Below, piece after piece: positions 60,806 to 64,000 of a DNA stretch of 64,000 bases (positions are counted from its first letter, which is position 1; every line of letters begins with the position of its first letter). The notes beneath the pieces are model-generated. The model did not search any database and had not been told where the DNA came from. It was given only the letters and a program-made list of their open reading frames with translations. The position numbers were made by a program, and so were the translations under genes. This stretch comes from Thermohalobaculum sp965263335 (GTDB lineage: Bacteria; Pseudomonadota; Alphaproteobacteria; Rhodobacterales; Rhodobacteraceae): contig CBDHHE010000001.1 in NCBI GenBank assembly GCA_965263335.1, positions 3,596,001 to 3,660,000 on the forward strand, given 5' to 3'.

Positions 60806-61317
60806 TGATGTTCTCAGTTCCGGCGCTCTGGGCGGCGGCGGTCGCTATGGTGCCGCTCATGGCATTGACTGCGTACCATGACCTCAAGGACCTGAGGATT
60901 CCGAACTGGCTCGTGCTTCTGGTGCTCGGGGCCTTTCTGTTGACCGGACTTTGGGGTCTGCCGCTTGATGTCTTTGGCTGGCGCCTGCTTCAGGGCGCGG
61001 CCGTTCTGTTGGTTGGGTTTCTGCTCTTTGCAGGTGGTCTGATTGGCGGAGGAGATGCCAAGATGGCGGCCGTCTTGGCGCCCTTTGTTGCCGGGCCGGA
61101 CGTTGGCAGATTGCTCCTCATCTATTGCATCGTAGCGCTCGCTCTGATTCTGATCCTTAGACTTGCGCAGCAAATGTTGCGGCATGAGGAAACTGGTTGG
61201 CTTTCTATCGACCAGCTTGGAAAGCCCGCAGCTCAGCGGGTGTTTCCGATGGGCGTGATCTTTGCGATCACCATGGCAATCTATCTTGGGATGGCTGTCA
61301 TCAGTGCGGGCGTTTAA
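60805..61317 (+). CDS. cpaA: Prepilin peptidase CpaA (TadV), A24 family
   Basis: Membrane protease of 170 residues. The two catalytic aspartates are in TAYHDLKDLRIPN and in GGLIGGGDAKMAAVL (the GxGD motif, here GGGDAK). About five hydrophobic helices. It cleaves the Flp pilin leader at the Gly before AVTIDW. Start at ATG 60805 in a one-base overlap; TTG 60802 is an alternative. Last Tad gene in the window; no TadE, TadF or TadG gene is seen nearby. Confidence 0.93.
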   Translation: MMFSVPALWAAAVAMVPLMALTAYHDLKDLRIPNWLVLLVLGAFLLTGLWGLPLDVFGWRLLQGAAVLLVGFLLFAGGLIGGGDAKMAAVLAPFVAGPDVGRLLLIYCIVALALILILRLAQQMLRHEETGWLSIDQLGKPAAQRVFPMGVIFAITMAIYLGMAVISAGV

Positions 61318-61325
61318 GTGATACT

Positions 61326-62087
61326 TCAGGTCTGGTGCCAAGCGCACCAGGCCGGATCCTGCAAGAAGAGGGGCGGGTGATCCGTGATCACTCCACTGAG
61401 GCGTTCATCGCGGAGATGAGCAAGACGTTCTGGTTCATTGACCGTGAACACACGCAGTTCGAAACCGTGACTGGCCGCCTCGGCCAGGAGAGATGCCGTG
61501 AGATATTGGTAGTTGATGTGCAGCGCGCTCGCACCGACGGCACTCGCCCGCTTGCGCCAGTCTGACGGCGCCTCATTGACAATCAGCGCCAATGACATCG
61601 AGGGCCTGAGTTCACTAAAAGCTCTCAGCTCCTCTTCTACAAAGCTCGACACGACGATCCGACTCGCGACATCTTCATGTGCAGAAAGCACATTTGCTAC
61701 CGAGGCAGAAAGCCTGCCATTGGGCAAATCGTGAGGCTTCAGCTCGAGATTGGAGGCCAGCTCAAGCTCGTCGAACGCCACCAAGGCATCATCCAGTGTC
61801 GGCAATGGCTCACCGGCGAAGGTCGGACCGTGCCAGCTGCCAGCGTCAATCTCGCAGAGTGAATCTCGACCTATCGCGCTTAGCGGACCGTGTGCATTTG
61901 TGCACCGGTCAAGTGTCGCATCATGATGCAGTACCGCTGTTCCGTCGCCCAGCAGTGAAACATCGAACTCCACGGCACGCGCACCTTGATCGGCTGCAAG
62001 CCGGAAGGCCGCCAAGGTGTTCTCCGGTGCATTCATGCTCGCACCACGATGTGCGATGACCCTTCCCGCACCAGCCAATCCCGACAT
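61326..62087 (-). CDS. Glycerophosphodiester phosphodiesterase
   Basis: Enzyme of 253 residues of the GDPD family: VIAHRGASMNAPENTLAAFRLAADQGARAVEFDVSLLGDGTAVLHHDATLDRCTN in segments (HRG, ENT, EFDV, HD), LKPHDLPNGRL, and the C-terminal LRVFTVNEPERLAHLRDERLSGVITDHP. The catalytic His, Glu and Asp residues are in place. ATG 62087 follows AAGGAGTGG. It hydrolyses glycerophosphodiesters to glycerol-3-P. Convergent with cpaA (9 bases apart) and divergent from the large OmpA-type gene. Confidence 0.93.
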   Translation of the reverse strand: MSGLAGAGRVIAHRGASMNAPENTLAAFRLAADQGARAVEFDVSLLGDGTAVLHHDATLDRCTNAHGPLSAIGRDSLCEIDAGSWHGPTFAGEPLPTLDDALVAFDELELASNLELKPHDLPNGRLSASVANVLSAHEDVASRIVVSSFVEEELRAFSELRPSMSLALIVNEAPSDWRKRASAVGASALHINYQYLTASLLAEAASHGFELRVFTVNEPERLAHLRDERLSGVITDHPPLFLQDPAWCAWHQT

Positions 62088-62222
62088 TTCCACTCCTTGC
62101 TCCACATCCCAAGGCATCGTCACCAGCAGCTTGCCAAATACCCCTTGCCGGCACCAGCTTGCGTGTGAACCACGCCCATGCGAAACGTCGTCGGAGTTTG
62201 GGTCCTTGCCTGAGGCTTTGTC

Positions 62223-64000
62223 ATGCTGATCCGCGTGGTTGCCTTCATCGCCACCTCCGCTGCGGCCGTTCTGTGGGCCTACGAGCTTGGCCAGCGCGGG
62301 GCAAAACTCTATGAGCGTCACTTGTTGACACAGGCTGAGGCAGGCCTGGTTGCGCTTGGCGACGATTGGGCCTGGGTTACGGCGGATGGCTCGATCCTCG
62401 AAGTGCAAGGCCATGCCCCGGACCCCGAAGCGAAAGCGCTGGCGCTCGCCACGGTGCGCGCGGCGTCACCCGCTGCCCATGTTGTGGACCTGGTCTCGTC
62501 GACTCCGCTCGCGCCAGAGCAGCGCGCGCCTGCACGTATCGAGCTCCACCGCGACCGGAATGGGATCACGATCGCTGGGCTTGTCGCCGACAAGGAGATG
62601 AGTGCTCGCATGCGCTCGGCAATTGGATCTGCGTCTCCTTCCATCCCGGTGCGGGACACAACCCTGAAAGGTGCCCGGATGGCCGACCTTTCCGTTGAAA
62701 TGGCAGCTGCTTCCAAGGCACTCGCGCAGTTGCCAACTGCCTATGTGCAGATTGAACAGGGCTCGTTGCAGGTGGAAGGACAGCTCGAGGATCGCACGGC
62801 ACGAGCGCCACTCATAGATGCGCTTCGAACGATGACAGGGAGCACCGTCAAGTTGTCGACGAGCATCAGGGCGCCTCAGCATGTGATTGCACCGTTCCGC
62901 TTCCGGGCAACGAAGCGAGCTGGGGGCGTGCTGGAACTCGAAGAATGTGCCGCACGCAGCGAGGATGAACGGCGCGCGATGCTCGAATCCCTGCGTGCAC
63001 TCGAGGTGACTGCGCATGCAGATGCCTGCCCAAGTGGGGCAGGTGGACCTGGAGGCGACTGGCCTGGCGCGATGGTGGCGGTATTGGAAGCATTGACGCA
63101 AATCCCCTCGGGCGACGTCGAACTCTCGTATCGAACTGTGCGGATTTCTGCGGGACCGGAGGTTCTGCCAGCTGCACTCGCACGAACCGCCGACTATCTT
63201 CGTTCTCGGTTGCCCGATGGATACTCGGCCGATGTCACGGAATTGCTGGGCGGGACGTCTGACGAGACAAGCGCCTCTCGCCCGCCCAAGATGCGGATCG
63301 TCGCTCAGACCGATTCCCTGACTATGACCGGTGCAGGTGAGACCAATGTGAGCGAGGTAATGCTGCTGGCTTACGCCAGCGCAGTTTTCCCAACGATCGA
63401 GGTCACGGCGCAGATCGAACCACGTGAGCCTGGCACCACGCTATCCGGCTGGGACCGAGCGGCAATGAGTGTCCTCGATGCGCTTTCTGGCTCGAGCGAT
63501 GGAGATGCGTTGATGTCGGGTCCATCGATCAGACTTCGCGCGAATTTACCTTCTGCGAACGCTGCGGCGCAGGTACTTTCCTCTCTTTCTACAAGTCCCA
63601 AGGGCTATGACGTGACCAGCGAACTTGCCATTGACCTTCCGCGCACGCTCGACCAAATCAGATTGCCCGGACAGCGCTGCGCCGAGCGTTTGAATGAGAT
63701 TTACGCCGGGACTCCAATCGAGTTCGAAACCGCCAGCGCCGAGATAACGGCGGCGAGCGCCAAGTTGATTGATGCGTTGGCCGCTAGCTTCGTGCGTTGC
63801 GACGAGGGTGCGATCGAGATCGGTGGACACACCGATTCATCCGGACGGGATGACTTTAATCGGCGATTGAGCCAGAGCCGAGCCAACGCCGTCTTAGCGG
63901 CGCTCATGGAACGAGGCGTTCCCCGCACGCGCATGATTGCGCGCGGCTATGGCAAATCGCTTCCCATAGCTGACAACGCGACGCCAGAGGGCCGTGCGCG
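62223..64000 (+). CDS. BON/OmpA-type envelope protein (3' end outside window)
   Basis: At least 592 residues, open to the window end. A short N-terminal hydrophobic segment (LIRVVAFIATSAAAVLWAYEL) is followed by several repeated beta-alpha modules with the BON-like pattern of a strand pair ending in a helix: WVTADGSILEVQGHAP, ARIELHRDRNGITIAGLVADKE, AYVQIEQGSLQVEGQLED, MRIVAQTDSLTMTGAG. The C-terminus carries an OmpA domain: IEFETASAEITAASAKLIDALA, IEIGGHTDSSGRDDFNRRLSQSRANAV and GYGKSLPIADN. The BON assignment is by pattern, the OmpA one by motif. Starts 135 bases from the divergent GDPD gene. Probably an envelope-spanning protein binding peptidoglycan. Confidence 0.85.
   Translation, partial: MLIRVVAFIATSAAAVLWAYELGQRGAKLYERHLLTQAEAGLVALGDDWAWVTADGSILEVQGHAPDPEAKALALATVRAASPAAHVVDLVSSTPLAPEQRAPARIELHRDRNGITIAGLVADKEMSARMRSAIGSASPSIPVRDTTLKGARMADLSVEMAAASKALAQLPTAYVQIEQGSLQVEGQLEDRTARAPLIDALRTMTGSTVKLSTSIRAPQHVIAPFRFRATKRAGGVLELEECAARSEDERRAMLESLRALEVTAHADACPSGAGGPGGDWPGAMVAVLEALTQIPSGDVELSYRTVRISAGPEVLPAALARTADYLRSRLPDGYSADVTELLGGTSDETSASRPPKMRIVAQTDSLTMTGAGETNVSEVMLLAYASAVFPTIEVTAQIEPREPGTTLSGWDRAAMSVLDALSGSSDGDALMSGPSIRLRANLPSANAAAQVLSSLSTSPKGYDVTSELAIDLPRTLDQIRLPGQRCAERLNEIYAGTPIEFETASAEITAASAKLIDALAASFVRCDEGAIEIGGHTDSSGRDDFNRRLSQSRANAVLAALMERGVPRTRMIARGYGKSLPIADNATPEGRA

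Noticed and set aside
1..64000. tRNA, rRNA, CRISPR arrays, insertion sequences, integrases or attachment sites
   Set aside because: Looked for and not seen; no transposase or integrase motif and no regular repeat-spacer pattern.

Overview
The window is a single chromosomal stretch of a high-GC Gram-negative bacterium, most likely an alphaproteobacterium (Rhodospirillales-like). The reasons are the conserved run rnd - kdsD - lptC - lptA - lptB - rpoN - hpf - ptsN, a DUF1150 gene, a HIG1-like/PduO-type adenosyltransferase pair, and a Cpa/Tad locus of the alphaproteobacterial type. No tRNA, rRNA, insertion sequence or CRISPR array was seen. Strand switches mostly coincide with hairpins or short gaps.

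Layout. (1) 1-910: truncated DUF3095 cyclase-like gene on the minus strand. (2) 1053-11954: an oxalate/C1 module made of an FCD-type GntR regulator, oxalyl-CoA decarboxylase, formyl-CoA transferase, a VOC protein, a stand-alone 10-formyl-THF hydrolase-like protein, formate-THF ligase, a hairpin terminator, and a tripartite tricarboxylate-type transporter (tctCBA). The same 13-base palindromic operator, in opposite orientation, precedes the regulator and the transporter, suggesting one regulon. (3) 12284-24950: a DUF4396 gene, then a tightly overlapping MoxR - DUF58 - DUF4381 - VWA - VWA - TPR - BatD cluster, followed by a Rieske protein, a PQQ dehydrogenase with lanthanide-type ligands, a small secreted protein, and a two-subunit molybdenum/2Fe-2S dehydrogenase of the isoquinoline 1-oxidoreductase type. 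The layout resembles the mxaRSACKL maturation genes of methanol dehydrogenase and suggests a periplasmic alcohol-to-aldehyde-to-acid chain with its own maturation machine.

(4) 25113-32284: individual genes, namely a matrixin-like protease with FG-GAP repeats, a GNAT-like protein, a sterol-type glycosyltransferase, an EamA transporter, and a phosphate-binding-protein/OmpA fusion. (5) 32332-38115: a chaperone-usher pilus locus (pilin, attenuating terminator, chaperone, usher with a long Pro-rich N-terminus, two-domain tip-like subunit, small secreted protein). (6) 38122-40322, minus strand: cobalamin adenosyltransferase, HIG1-like protein, SDR, VOC protein. (7) 40482-46973: the housekeeping LPS-export/sigma-54/PTS-Ntr block. 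(8) 46996-50421, minus strand: DUF1150, Hsp20, pyrE, pyrC, lytic transglycosylase. (9) 50705-61317: a Tad (Flp) pilus locus from a variant Flp pilin through CpaB, CpaC, an OmpA lipoprotein, CpaE, CpaF, TadB, TadC, two TPR lipoproteins and the prepilin peptidase. (10) 61326-64000: a glycerophosphodiesterase (minus) and a large BON/OmpA-type envelope protein running off the window.

The most interesting parts are the oxalate/formyl module with its paired operators and the MoxR/VWA-PQQ-Rieske-molybdoenzyme block. All functional statements rest on motif reading by eye; no database search was run.
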